Source of the DNA: Allacma fusca | Lineage: Eukaryota > Arthropoda > Collembola > Symphypleona > Sminthuridae | NCBI GenBank assembly: GCA_947179485.1 | Contig: OX359249.1 | Coordinates: 45,459,415-45,523,414 of the forward strand | Direction: 5' to 3' | DNA length: 64,000 bases | Shown: positions 40,328 to 54,227 of the stretch, one piece after another | Numbering within the stretch: the stretch's first letter is position 1 | Layout of the letters: each line of letters opens with the position of its first letter | Program-made: the position numbers and the translations under genes | The notes under the pieces: model-generated | What the model saw: only the letters and a program-made list of their open reading frames with translations | Databases searched by the model: none | Told to the model about the DNA's origin: nothing

Positions 40328-42040
40328 GATGTGTGTAGTTTCTTTAGAAAAATTCTTGTTGAATGATCGAGTTACAATAGTGCTACTACCACGGCTTTGG
40401 AGTGTGTCTCACAATTCCGTACTTTTGACTTCCACCTTCAGCAGACACTTTTACTCCCAAATCTATTTTGTAGCAATAAATAAGTTGTGGATATCAAATA
40501 TGTATATAACACTTGTGCATTTATCTCTTTCCTCTCCCAGAACTAAAGTTTTGATCTTTTCCCCCGATTGATTTTATTAGGGAGTAAGCTGATTTGGAAT
40601 ACACACGTGTTGTTCCATGCATGCATCCGTCTGATATTTTGTTATTTTTTTTGGAGAGAGAGAGAGAGAGAGAGGGAAATACCAACATGGATTTTATACT
40701 TACATACATACATAACACCATTTATTATGCCATCAAGGAAAGACGAATGTATCAATAGAGAATTGCATTTGTGGGGAAGGCTAGCCGTTTTTATGCGGGG
40801 ATTGTTATAAATTTTACGTCCCAGTCATTTACATAGATGCACATGGACGGCATATGGGCATGGGAGTATGTAACTATATATAGGGAATAGTGTTCGCATA
40901 TGCCTTGCCAAGTTCTCTGGCATCTATTATCGTAACATTTCGATGGCTCGTTATTTTCACCAATAAACTTGGAGAAAGTTTTGAACGAGAGTCGGGAAGG
41001 GGATATTCTTGTGAAACATGACTGGATATATTGGATTATGCTGATGTGGATAGGATCGTAACAACTGAATTATATCCGTATCAGGTGGGAGAAGTTTAAA
41101 ATAAAACGTGGAAACCATTTGGGAGAGAGAGAGAGAAACTGTTTAGTTGAAATTTGAGAGTCAAAGTGTTTTATTAGAAGATTTATTCCATATGAAAGCT
41201 ACGCGGAGTCCCCAAACATTCCCTTGCTTACTTGAATTTAGAAGTGTTTTATCCCAAACTGAATTCTGACAGCTTGCTTAATAAAACGGACAGATTACGT
41301 GAGTATCTCCATCCCTACGAACGTACACACACACTTACATAAGCTATATGTTAGAGTGCGGAGGGTATCCATATAATAATTATGACAGGGAAATTATTCC
41401 CATCTTGCCTATATCTATACTACTAAGCATTCCGCACATGCCGAGCGGAAAGTGACATAATTCTATATAAGTTACAGCCAACACAATTATATGTATCTAT
41501 CTTTTACTTGTTTTTAAGTGCTGGTTGTAGTATCTGTTGTATTTATTCATGTATGCATGTATGGTTGGTCATGTCTGCATGTACGGCTGTAGGAAAGTTT
41601 AGAGGCTGGATGGGAAGCATGAGCCACACTCCACATTATATTTCTATTCATGTTTGAGCACAAGTTGGAGATTAGGCCTTGTATGTAGCCCAGTGGTAAA
41701 TGTTGTTATTGTTGCTGTTCTTGAGTCTCCTGCTACTGTACTGCTTGAGTTGGGGAATGAAACTATGTAAATTTAGCCAAGTCGTTTTTCTCTTCTGTGT
41801 CTTATGCATGACAGTTACGGAAGAAAAATGACTGTCAAAAACATGAAGACCGTTGACAGTTTTACATAGTTCCTCTTCCCTACTTTCCCCAAGTTAATGC
41901 TTCTGAAGGACAGTTGCTGAAAAGTGTAAGTAGATATTTACCTATATGTAGATATGTGAGTGTATCTTTATATATGTACTAGATACGCCCTGCATTATTG
42001 TTAACATTCAGGACAACAAGACAAATTCCCAATGTACGCT

Positions 42041-42095
<55 letters not shown>

Positions 42096-44444
42096 CTTTC
42101 AACCCAAAACTCTTTGGACAACCGTGAAAATCTTGGAGGGCTGTGATGCAGTTACAGAAATCCTTTAGGGAAAGAAAACAGTACAAACGAGGAAAAAATG
42201 TGAATCTTCTGGAAACTTTCATTTCCCTTCTGTACATACATATCTGATAATATAGAGAAACATACATTTGCATAATTAATTCACTGCCCCCATTCTAAGT
42301 ATACACATGTATCTACTTTCACATATGTACACTCACCAAATCTACACAGATTAACTACACTCAAAGTTAGTAGTCCAAGCTTAAAAAATTTAAGTCAAAC
42401 TGTTGAACTTATACATAGTGCTTAACTTGTGAGACGAAGGGTATATGTAGATTTCATATTTTAGGAGAGTATACGAATCAGTTGAATGAATTCGAAACCT
42501 TCCTCTTTCCCTGAAGAATACTAGTTGTATTTTGTGTGTGGGTTTACTTAATATCTTATGCCTCTTTTATAAGATTTTTCATGTTATATTCTCTCTATGT
42601 GTCGGCTCCTCTTATTTGCATGTGTATATTGTGGATGATTATGTATATGTGTAATTATGTATATACGTAATAACGATTTTCTCGAAGATTTTTCTTAACA
42701 TTTTACATCCTCATTGAGTACATATATGTATACTTGCAAGCTTTGTGATACATAGAGCAATGAAGATAAACGATACGACTGCTCTTTCAACAACTTTCAC
42801 TATACACATCCCAAGATTCCCTCGTGTTTAGCACTGGTAAATAATTACGGCTAGTGAGGGGAACAACAGTAACTAGAAGTGTATGAGTGTATGGGAGTGG
42901 GTTGGTGTCATGGGCTATAATGGAAAGTTTCTCTGGGTTTTTTTTTTAAGTTTTTTGTCTGCATGTAATCCCTTTATTACTAGACAGAGTTTATATAGGA
43001 GGATGTTCTTCCTTTACCATGCGGTTTCCATGTTGTTGTATGTGCTGTGCATTCTTAAACTAATTACATGAACCCAGTAGAGTGTAGTATGTGTGTGTGT
43101 GTGTGTGTGTGGGGAAGTTTTAATGGAATCTAAAAGTAAGCCTTGGTGTGTTGATAAGGGAGGAGAAGCGACTATTACCAATTTTTCTCTTTTTTTTCCC
43201 TTCCTTCTTCTCCCATTCTTGAGGACTAATGCCTTGTGTAGAATTCCTTCATTGAACTCTACGACTATTATTTACATAACTATAAGCTACATGTAATTAA
43301 TACTGTACGTGTATCGTCCACTGTATGTACTATCAGTGTAGATGCCTTCCTGGGGTAGACTTATATCTCTGTAGAGGATTCTACAAACATAGTTATAAAT
43401 GTTGGATGTTATGCTCTGTACATGCCTAGAAGATAAAATGGTCTCAGAGGACATCGGTGGAAGAAACAGGAACAGTACATCTTACTTTTTTTCCCCCTCT
43501 CAACTCAACTCATTCAATAAGTTTTACGTGTGCGTTGAAATTACACGAATACCACTTTGTTGTCAGACGAATGCATCCAATAAGCTCTGGTGTCAAGTGA
43601 TTACATTCACAGATACAGGAGAAAAAAATGCAAACAGTTTAGTAATTACGGTTCTGGAATTGCTTGGGTTTTTTTGTACTCCATTTAACAAATTCCTTGT
43701 CTTTTTTTCTCGGGAAGAGAAATTGGAACGGATGTGTCACTGTGTCTCTGTTTGTTGTGATTTGCTCTATTATTTCCCAAATGTGTTGGTGAGAGTGTGC
43801 GTCTGTGTGTGTCTCTCTGTGTGTCTCTGTGTGTGTGGGTGTCCCTGTCCGTGTTTATTTATTTATTTCCTCGAAGCATACCAAGTTTCTTGTGAAGCCG
43901 TTAAGGACAACACGTGACCCCCGTACCTACTGTATGTACAATGGGATATTTATGTCGAGTGTCTGGAAGTAGCAGATGTAATGGAGAATGAGGGTATAAA
44001 ATGTGTTTGTAATCGAGCTTAAATATTCTTAAAGATAATAAAATCCCGAGTTTCATTACTATTCAGCGCCTTGGGTAAATTTCAAGAGGTCTTGGGCTCT
44101 TCTTCTTTCGGATCCTCTAGTATGTAGGGACACAGATATATTTTAATGTATGCAGGGATGCAGGTCCTTTTAAATATAAGAAGTTGGGAGTTGTGTTACT
44201 TTACACAACTTCCAGGAAGAAACTTTGTCTTAACATAAGTTTTAAGCAAGCAGTTGAGAATAAACTTGTAAATGGCAAAAACTTGACACGATCTGAAAGC
44301 TGGGAAGTTAGTTTTGAGTAAGAATTACTGTGGCATCATATATCCTGTATGTATATACAGTAATAAGCAGGGGAGGAGCAGATTACTTACAGAATGTACA
44401 TAGTCTCAGGGCTGGAGAATAGCAACACATTCCTTCACTCTGTC

Positions 44445-44492
<48 letters not shown>

Positions 44493-47400
44493 CCTCACTG
44501 TTTTTCATTGGGTCTCCTCTCTTCCTCCTGGATTAGGTTTCGTCCTCAAACTTTCTAATGCTATTTTCCTCATTGCTCCTATTCTTTAAATTAATAAAGT
44601 TACTGAAACTATATGTGTATAAACACGGGGAGATGGGGAAAAAATAGGAAATGAAATTCATTTGAACCAACTTGTTAGATTGTATTTTCACTCCAGCATT
44701 TCTAGTCAGACTAGTCCCATAGGGAATTGTGGTAGGCCAGGGGAGACGAAATGTTTACTTATAATTCCGTTCCCTCTCTTCCCCCCCCCCCAAGTACTTG
44801 CTGTACACCTTTATTATAGGAACACAGAATGGTTTCATACCTTGAATAAATTTTTCATGCCCTTAATAAAACGTAAATGACTCATTTTGGTTTTCTGGCT
44901 TCCATGAGTTTCCAATTTGGTTATCCCAATTGGGAATGAGTTTTGTTGACTGATTCGGTAAATACCCTGCTGTACATTGACGGCTTTCATAACGTGGGTA
45001 ATGAAAAGGAAGGTATGGATATTTATTTTGCTGAAAATTTCAGCATCCCTCCCGTGAGTCCAACGCTTTTCATGCTATCCAATGTATATGTACATACATA
45101 CATACGTATACTTGTGGTTTGTTCCCTGGCCTTACACTGTAACAGTGCGATCATCATCCTAATAATTTTTCCTATCCTCCCATGTCCAGTCCCAGTGTTC
45201 CCAATGAAAATGTAAAGGAGAGAAAAGGGATTGATTGATTCAGCACTGCGGACTATTTCTATTACGAATTTTATTGCAGACGTCAGCAGTCAGCATGCAA
45301 GCATAGGATGATAGATCATAGGTACACATTTAGAGCCCTCAGTCTATATTGAGTGAGATGAATGTGTACATTTTGAGGGAATATTTCCTATTTATACTTT
45401 CTTGTTTGCCCAGCTCAGAGGGATGCCCGTAAATATGTGAAGAGTCTGGATGCAGAACGATCCAAGTATATTTTTTAAACTTGGTTTTATTTCATGAGTA
45501 ACTACAAATTATTATTACTCCAGATCCAGAGTAAGGGTCATTTACGGGAAAATCTTAAAGTACAAGAGTCGCTACAATAATTAGGTCAAGAGTGGTGTGT
45601 AGTACGCAATTTATTATAATAGTTATTGCTTATGTAATAATTTACGCCGACTATTCCCATAACCCTCCAATTTAGGATAATTAGTTCAGTTAGTATGCTT
45701 TTAATGACAGAAATAAAATTAAATGTTTACTATCTCGCGAAACAATTATACAGATTAGTAGACTTTTTGAAGGAAAATGGACAAGGCACAGCGCAGTTTC
45801 TTCCAAAACGTGAATTTATTAGTTCTGCAAAGATTCATTGGACGGGTGTTTGACATTTCCGGGGTATCTACGACTATACTTAGATACTTTAGTGCTCTTT
45901 ATTTTTAAAACTACTGTTAGCTTTTATTTCTATGTAGTTTTGGATGGAGTAGCTTTTTATTTCCCCCTGTATAGTATTTTTAAAATTGACTTGGGTCGTT
46001 TTCCATCTGTCCTCTTCATATTTTGTTTTACTGTGGCGTATAAAATATATGCTACACTGAACTGAATGCATTTCTCTTTTAAGCATTGGGAGTGGTTGGA
46101 AAACATTACTTTCTAATCTGGTGGTTACCTTGTGCAAATAACGTAATTTTCAGAATATGTTTTCTAAATTTTGGGAACTGGAATCCATATGTACGAACAA
46201 ACTTTAAATAGGATGTGTAGGTACACATACATACACATGGACCTGTGTAGCTATAACTACACATTCATAGAAGTGTACATATGTATATACGTGGTGGATG
46301 TATCTAGTCATAGATATAAACTATATTATTATTAGCATTATGTTTGGAAAGGGAATATATAGGGAGATATGATTATGGAAATGATTGTACTCCTGATGGA
46401 TGAAAATTGAAAAGGCAATATATGTATAAATCCTTTGGTTGAACCTCTTTGTAAATACTTGTAGAAATGTTTATTTTCCCTCTAGATTTGTTGATTGAAA
46501 TGCTGGGCGTATTGGCATCCTACAGTATTACAGTAAAGGAACTAAAGCTACTCTTCGGGTCCATGAAAGCTATCAATGGTCATTGGGTAAGTCCTCTTTT
46601 AGTTTCTCTTCCCCCAGTCCCAGTATTCGACAAGATGGAGTTTGAGGAGGTGAATCTTATGAAATGTTTGGAGTATTTACTTATACCTATAATTATATTT
46701 TGCTTTCCCTGACTATGTCACTATATATGACGCCCTGAGTTTGTGTTTGACCTGGTGGTAGTAGTACACGTATACTAATAAAGTGTGTATCTGTACACTT
46801 GTGTGTGTATACGCGGAGGTTGACGTGAGTGAGAGTACTTATATATAATTATATATACATAGGTAGCGCCTCCCTGGGACGAGCGTATATGTACATACAT
46901 ATGTATATGCACGTAATAATTTAAACTAGATACTCATTTAATGGATGACTAGGCTGTTGGGGAGTACCGTCCCCGTCTCCTCCTATAGTCAGAGCGAACT
47001 CCCAGCCACACTCATTAATGAGTAATTTCTTGGCGCCTTAATTAGGATTTAGTGTTCAGTTTTAATTAAAACAGGCTTCAGTTTAGCCATCATATATACT
47101 TTGACACATGTCTCCCTTTTCCCCCTGACAAACTTTTCCTCAACTTTCTCTCCTTCTCCCAGTAGTCTTCTTGACTAATTCCCTCATAAAATTTAGCACG
47201 TTCAAGGAAATTCCTCGAGCTGATTTCTAGACGACTGATAGGGATAGAATCAACTTGTCCTTACGAATTTTAAATGTTTAATTATTTTTCTCCTCCTGAA
47301 AAGATATAATTTGGTCACCTGAAATTAACTAGGAGAGATTCCTCCGTACAGATGTATGTAGTCATTATTTTATCAGCCAGCTCGTTACTTTTTCCTGGTT

Positions 47401-49134
47401 TTTGGGTCTGTGGAGCTTGGGCACGATTTGCTCCATATTTGTAATCTTGGTGGAACTCCGGGCGTATCGATGAAGAAAGCAAGAGGAGCATCATGTTATT
47501 AAAATTAAGTGGAAATAATTACACAAGGACTTAACTTTATTACCCGCAGTGATAATAATACTTCCAGTGCATGTTCCATTCCTTACAAGCTAGAATGTGT
47601 CTAGTGTAATTCCTACTTACACTCCTTTCTGGATCTGTAAGTTCTGTTTTCCTGGAACATTATTGTCCTCGTTCCTTCGCCTGTAGTTTCTGGAAAGTAG
47701 AGCGGACATAGACACTGCACGCTCATAAGAAAGTCCCTCATGCAAGTAATTTTATATAATTATAAATATGAGCAAATATATATATAATTACATATAAATT
47801 ATTACGTACAGACAGGCTCCTGTATTTTTTTTTTTTGGAAATGTAAGACACACTTGGAGGATTCAAAATGTTCCGAATTTGTCGGTGTAATAATTGTATT
47901 CCCTTAGAAGTTTTTATCTATAGTACTTGTAGGCTTCAAGGTACTTAACTACAACATGAGGAGGCGTGGTGGATAAAATACTAAAAAATGCATCATTCTG
48001 AGCAGGAAATTAGATGTTGAAACTGTCAGACCGTCACCACTGAAGGATAAATAGATATCAAATCTTAAATGAAGGAGTAGAGTGTCAATAAAAATGTATA
48101 TAGGTAGATACATAATAATTATTATGTATGCATGCGTCTTTGAATGAGCAAGTACTTACTGTAATAATTATTAGAGGCGGTTAAATGACAGGAGGGAAAT
48201 ATTTTGTAGTAACTACGGAAAATGGAGCTCGGATCCACCTCTAATAAATAAATAAGTGAGTGAAGGTTTCAGACTGTACTGGGAGTTTTTAGTAGTATTT
48301 TATAAAGGGACTATACACAGATAGGGGACTCCTTTGTCGAAGGGAAGTCAAAGTATAAATCAAAAGTAAATTAATTTATACTTTTAAATACTTTGATCAA
48401 TCCGAACATGAGAAATTGAAGTGTACTTTAAATGAACCGTCGGCTACGAGCAAAGCATCTGATATTCACTGGAAGGGAAATCTACTTTGATGATCCGAAA
48501 TGTTTTTTTTTTTCGAGTTTCAAAAGGGAGAAAAAAAAAGATTCATGTAGATACTAAACGCTACTCCCTTTCATCCATAATTTATTATTTTAAGCCTGAT
48601 TTGATTTTCTACGAGGATTTAAGCTCATGAGGCTGAGGGAAAGTTCGGAAAAGTTATAAAAAAAGACAATGCTCACTCAATGAGTTGTAGAGTCTGGGAG
48701 AGTCTGAATATGAAGATATTGACCTGAATGAAGTGAATAGAAACAAGAAAAAAAAAGTATGGAGTGTACGAAGAGTATTTGACTTCTAAATTGAGCTGAA
48801 GAGCTCTGACTTCCCTTCACCTTCCTTTGTTATACCCATTAATTGAGCATTTAGAAGTGCAGAAACACTTCAGGTTGAAAGTGAGACCCAGCCAAGTGGA
48901 AAATGGCGTTATTTTGAGTAGATGAATTGAAAAATGAAAACGTGACATTTTCTTCTTTTTCAAGTGTGAGTGTAGAAGGGAAAGCTTTGTCTAAATAAGT
49001 GGAGATCTACGTTCGTTTAGGGAGAAAAGGCGAGGCTAGAACTTAGTTATTATGTAATCTTATATGAGAGAGTGAGAGAGAGAGAGGGGGAGAGAAGAAA
49101 CAATATCAGCATTTCTCAGACTGTCGCTATCCCA

Positions 49135-49167
<33 letters not shown>

Positions 49168-51365
49168 TGCTCTCTCTCGCTCGTTTTCTCTACTGGTACG
49201 GATGTACCCACTCACTCCCTGAACTGCTTGTTTTTCTCGGCCCCTCGTCTCCTTCGTCCTATCTGACAAAACTCATTCATGCTAGGTTAACTCTGCCTAA
49301 ACTGAACTTCCTCTCTCTACTTTTCTTCCAGCCACGGCACTCAGCCAAGTTATTGAGTGTTCTCCGCCAAATGCCGCAACGAACGGGACCTGACGTTTTC
49401 TTCAGCTTTCCCGGCAAAAAAGGCTCTGTAAGTTACCCTAAATGTATACATATCTAAATTATAACTCTTATCCAGAAAACCTTGTGTCGCGCAGTTTAAA
49501 TTCCAACCATAGGATCCTATATCCTACCAGTGTTCTACTAAGTGCCGGAGAATCCCAAGATTCCCAAGTAGAACAAGTACTTACTAGCTAAACTACTAAT
49601 CTTGAGGGGGAAGTACATACAAAAATACCAGAATTACTTTCATTATTCGCTTGAGAAGTATTTAAATCCTCGGAGCCCGCAATTGTCGTGCTTAAATTTA
49701 CATTCCAATGACTTAAGTACAAGCTAAGACTTTTGTCATCAAGCCAATGCATAATGTATTATTCCAGCTCATGTTATCCCTGCACTCTAACAGTAACTCC
49801 AGGCTGATAATTGTGTATTACACTTATGTAGCTACATGGGAATGTAATTATCCATCTGGGATGATGCTCCGGGCAGTGGTGTAAATGCTCTCTAGTCTCA
49901 AATCATGATGTGTGAAATCATGGGAGTATGTGAGTATAATGGGTGGGACTCTTGTATCTACTAAATGCCTATAACTTCATTTATACACGGCTCCAGGAAG
50001 TTGATGATGACACGAGCGAATCTGACATATGTGTGTTGTCTGTGATGCAGAGAGAAATTAATATTTTCCGTACAATAAATTTTATATGATTGTAGATGCA
50101 TGTATGTAGGCTCATGTGTTGGGGCTGAGATGCTCCTCTGCTGTAGACCATTCTGTGAGACAAAAGCAACGTAACCTTGTCCTAACGGAAGCTTATAATG
50201 TTTTGTGGCTCAGGGCCCGGAGACAAATATGAAAAACAAATGGGTTTCAAGAAGCTAGCGTAGTAAAGGATGGAAAGGGCCCTTCCTTTCTACCTCATTT
50301 GTTACTATTACTCCTATACTAACAATAAGACTGTATAGCTGAAAGTATTTTCTTTTTGCATAAAATGTAATTTCATCCGTTCCAGTTTATGAGTACTGTT
50401 TCTTGTATGCTTTTCGGATTATGTCATAAAACTCATACATCTGTGAACACTTTTTTCGTGTAGGTAAGGATGAGGAAAAAAGCGAGGAAAAAAACTGAAG
50501 TAATAGTCCCGGTTTTTTTTGTGTGTGTATAGAGACACATTGCTAATAGTGGTAGTAGAGTTTGGGGCAGTGGGATAAGAGCACGTATGTATGCATTTGG
50601 GCTATGTTTGTATGGGGCTGAAAACCATAAATATGACGGTTTAGGTTTTTCTACTTCCTTCCTTCCAAAGATGATGATGGTATCTGATAGGTTCACGTAC
50701 AGTTTTCCGTTTTGGTCGAGTGTGAAACGTGGAATGAGATGGAAGATTGCCTAGTGTCCAGGATACATAACGCCTACAAAAGCATCCAATAGAGATACAT
50801 ACATGGATTTCCTGGCCGTACTTTTTGCCGTTGTGCACAAAGGCATTGATTCTATCTCATTGTCATTGTTCTATTTGTATTATGGAGAAAACAGCTCGAA
50901 TCAATGTCAGGCAATGAAATTTAATGTGATTTTGTGTAATCTAAACTATATGCAGATGTGTTTACAAAAGCTATCTACACGGTCAACCTGTGTGACTCCA
51001 CTGACTACCTAAGTGCTCCTCAGTAGGTAGCACACGTTACGTGTGTACTTCCGTGAACCCTCATTGAATAGTAGTGTTTGTATAGGGTCTCTACGTAGCC
51101 TTAGCATTAGTATGTACTCACATTTTTTGTATACTGAGAGCAATGCTTTTACGGATTTTTTCTTTTTGGTTTCAGGCAATACTACTCCCTCCATTGGCTC
51201 GATGGCCGTATGAAAACGGTTTCACTTTCATGACATGGTTCCGTCTTGATCCTATCAACTCCGTCAATATTGAGCGAGAAAAGCCCTATCTATATTGGTA
51301 CGGATCAAAGGCAAGAGAGTACATGAACGGATACGTGAGGTGAATGTATCTGAACCAATCTTCGG

Positions 51366-51405
<40 letters not shown>

Positions 51406-54196
51406 GAAAATTTGATGTGATACAGAGGGAAACACCAGGAACTTTTGACTGCCTACTTCCCAAATCGTGCCTGACAGATTCATCCTCAATAATTTAAATT
51501 GTTACTCCCTTACTCCCTATGTAAATTAATTTGTCATTTAAAAACTTCAACTCTACTTAAATATGAAGTGAGGAATTGAAACAAATTTACAAATGTTCCG
51601 TTTCAACAACAACAATTTACAAGTATTTTTAAATTACAAGTACTGAGTATTTCCCTCCGTGTCATATGCAAGGATCAAGTGGAATACTGTGAAATTAATG
51701 AAATCGTGAAAGCAATCACGCTCTGTCTCACTTTCTCTCTCTAGCTTAGAAATGATTGTCCAATGTGGGGGTGATACAGACCGCAACGTAGTTGCTATTG
51801 CCTCATCGTATTTCCATTTCCAGTTTCTATGTACTCTCTTCCCGCGTCAGAATCAATTTGGACCTCCATTATATTGGGTGTATGTGTTGGGTATAAAAGG
51901 CAATATTTGCCGTCACACTCCTATTTAATGTTACATTTACAGTTTCAAAACCAGTAAAGGTGTCGGCTACTCAGCTCATTTTGTGGGTAACTGCCTGGTG
52001 TTGACCTCCATGAAAGTAAAGGGGAAAGGGTTTCAACACTGTGTCAAATACGAGTTCCAACCTAGAAAGGTTCGTATTCTCAGTCCTGTCGTGTCTATCT
52101 ATTTAAGTATCTAGTTAATAAAATACAACCGCACTTTAGGAAGCAGTAGAACAGAAATGTCATGTATAGGTTTGTGTGAGTAAATATATGTATCTATTTA
52201 TGTATATGGGCCCTTGTGCATGTATCTGTACATATCACTAGGAACGTTTCTCCAGGAATTTAAAGCTAGACTATTTGTGCTTATTTGTATATAATTATAT
52301 AGATTAGATATATTTATTTATGTGTATGTAATGCCTTATGTGTGCTCAAGCCAAATGCTACCCAACTCACTTTCATTGATCACGTTTGCTGTCTTAATTC
52401 CTGGGTTCGTGGCCCCGGCCCCAGTGGCGATAGGGTATTTTCAAGGGAATGCACACTTTAATCTTCTTTGCTCCTTCCCAGTCAGGCTAATTTGAGGGTG
52501 TATTTGCAGACAGAATCTATTACATCTCTTGTATGTTGCCAGAGGATAGAGTGTTCAAATTCTTAGGATGGGTAGCATTTATAAAGTTTAAGATTTAGGT
52601 AGTGAAAGACTTTTTATTTATCCTGGACTCTCGGTGGACTTACTAATTGTAAGTGAAATTTATTGCTCTTGGCCAAAGCCGAAGCTAAGATTTGTTTTAA
52701 TTGCGATCGGATTGAACTCTCTTTGAGAAAATTAGCTCTTGGCTGCTCAGTCTCACATAGATGGGAAAGTCTTCTTTGCTCAAAATCCAGCACTGATTTT
52801 GTTACCTACGATCTGACAGATCTTTACGAGATAGGAAATTAATTAATTAAATCTGGATCCAATTTCCGGGAAGGCAGGTGCCCTGTCTGGATAAAAAAAT
52901 GATTTTTACAAACTTTGGGTTTCCGTGAACACCATTAAATCAAATCTTTAAAAAAAATTGTCACAATATGATTTCATTTTGAGTTCATTATTTGTGATAA
53001 TATTTAAATTTGTAGTTTTAACGCGTAGTTCTTTCCCTTTAGGCTTCACACGATTATGTATTGTAAGTGTTAATAAAGAACAAGTGTTTTTGTAAACCAT
53101 CCTGGTTTCCAGTATTTAGTTTCATAAAAACATTATTTTCATGGAAATCGTATTACAGGATGTGATATTTCATAAATCACGTTGTAAATTTTATTATCTA
53201 CTGTTTTAAAAAGTCGAAGGATTTTGGAGAGTATCAGGACAGAAATCAGTGCTTCATTCTTTCGTTCATGGAATATTTAGACTAAGACTAGAGTATTCAT
53301 GTGCTGGAATTCATTACACTTGGAAATGATATTCAGAAGTAAATTTTCAAGATGAAAGTATGTTTATTCTAGCGGTAGGATCAGAATACTTGAAATTTTA
53401 CTGAGGGTACTAGGAAGTTTCTCCTACTATACAAAATTCTTATCCAAACGGGTGTTAAACCAGTTCACCCTGAAAGTATAGATTTTAATGTAAATGAGCG
53501 GAATCCTTTATGGGAGGGAAGAGTACGAGGAATCGTCGAGAAAAAAAAATTAAGAATTGATCCATGGAAAGGAAAGTTAATTTGGTATGCGAAGTTGCTC
53601 GTGGAAAAGAGCAACTTGATTTTTCTTGGTGAACCTGAGCGAGGATATATGTATAGGGGAGTCGTGACTGAGGAAAATCCTTAAACCAAGCGTGCATTGC
53701 ATGATTATGTATTGTGTATTTATTTTATGTATGTATGTATGTATGTATGTATGTAGGAAAATGAACGTATACTGTACTGTACGTGATGTACTTCCAGAAT
53801 GCATGCGTGTGTGCATGTGGCCATGAATGTGTGTTGGAGATTTTTAACAAAATGTAAACCAGACTGAAAAATGAGTAGATTAATTTATTTACGTAATGTG
53901 TGTATGCATAATAATTATAGACATGCATAATTATGTATAATGAGAGGAGTTTAGGTTAAAAACAAGAGAAAAATGGAAATAATAATGATGATGGAATTGG
54001 AATTGTTACTGCAGTGGTATATGATAGCAATCGTATACATCTACAACCGGTGGACGAAGAATGAGATCAAGTGCTTCGTTAATTGCCAATTGGCCTCTAG
54101 CACTGAGATGGCTTGGTTTGTGTCCACCAATGAGGTAAGTTTATTTTTCATTAAGGCTCGGAATTGCACTTTCACGCTCAAATCGAGTTTCCGCTC

Positions 54197-54227
<31 letters not shown>

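Larger units (their letters stand above)
36828..46485 (+). other. Nbea intron 2 (9658 nt)
   Basis: This is the largest intron fully inside the window. It holds (GA)n at 37796-37822, (CTC)n at 37855-37885, (GT)n at 38222-38270, 40279-40324 and 43088-43111, (GA)n at 40654-40675, (CT)n at 42043-42090 and 44443-44490, and a poly-C run near 44780. The longest open frame (43399-43917, 172 codons) has a Cys/Val-rich tail made by the UG repeats and no recognisable domain. No nested gene was recognised. Confidence 0.85.

Noticed and set aside
43399-43917. 172-codon plus-strand open frame in intron 2
   Set aside because: Its Cys/Val-rich C-terminal part is encoded by UG/UC repeats, the rest matches no family, and there are no convincing splice or initiation features.
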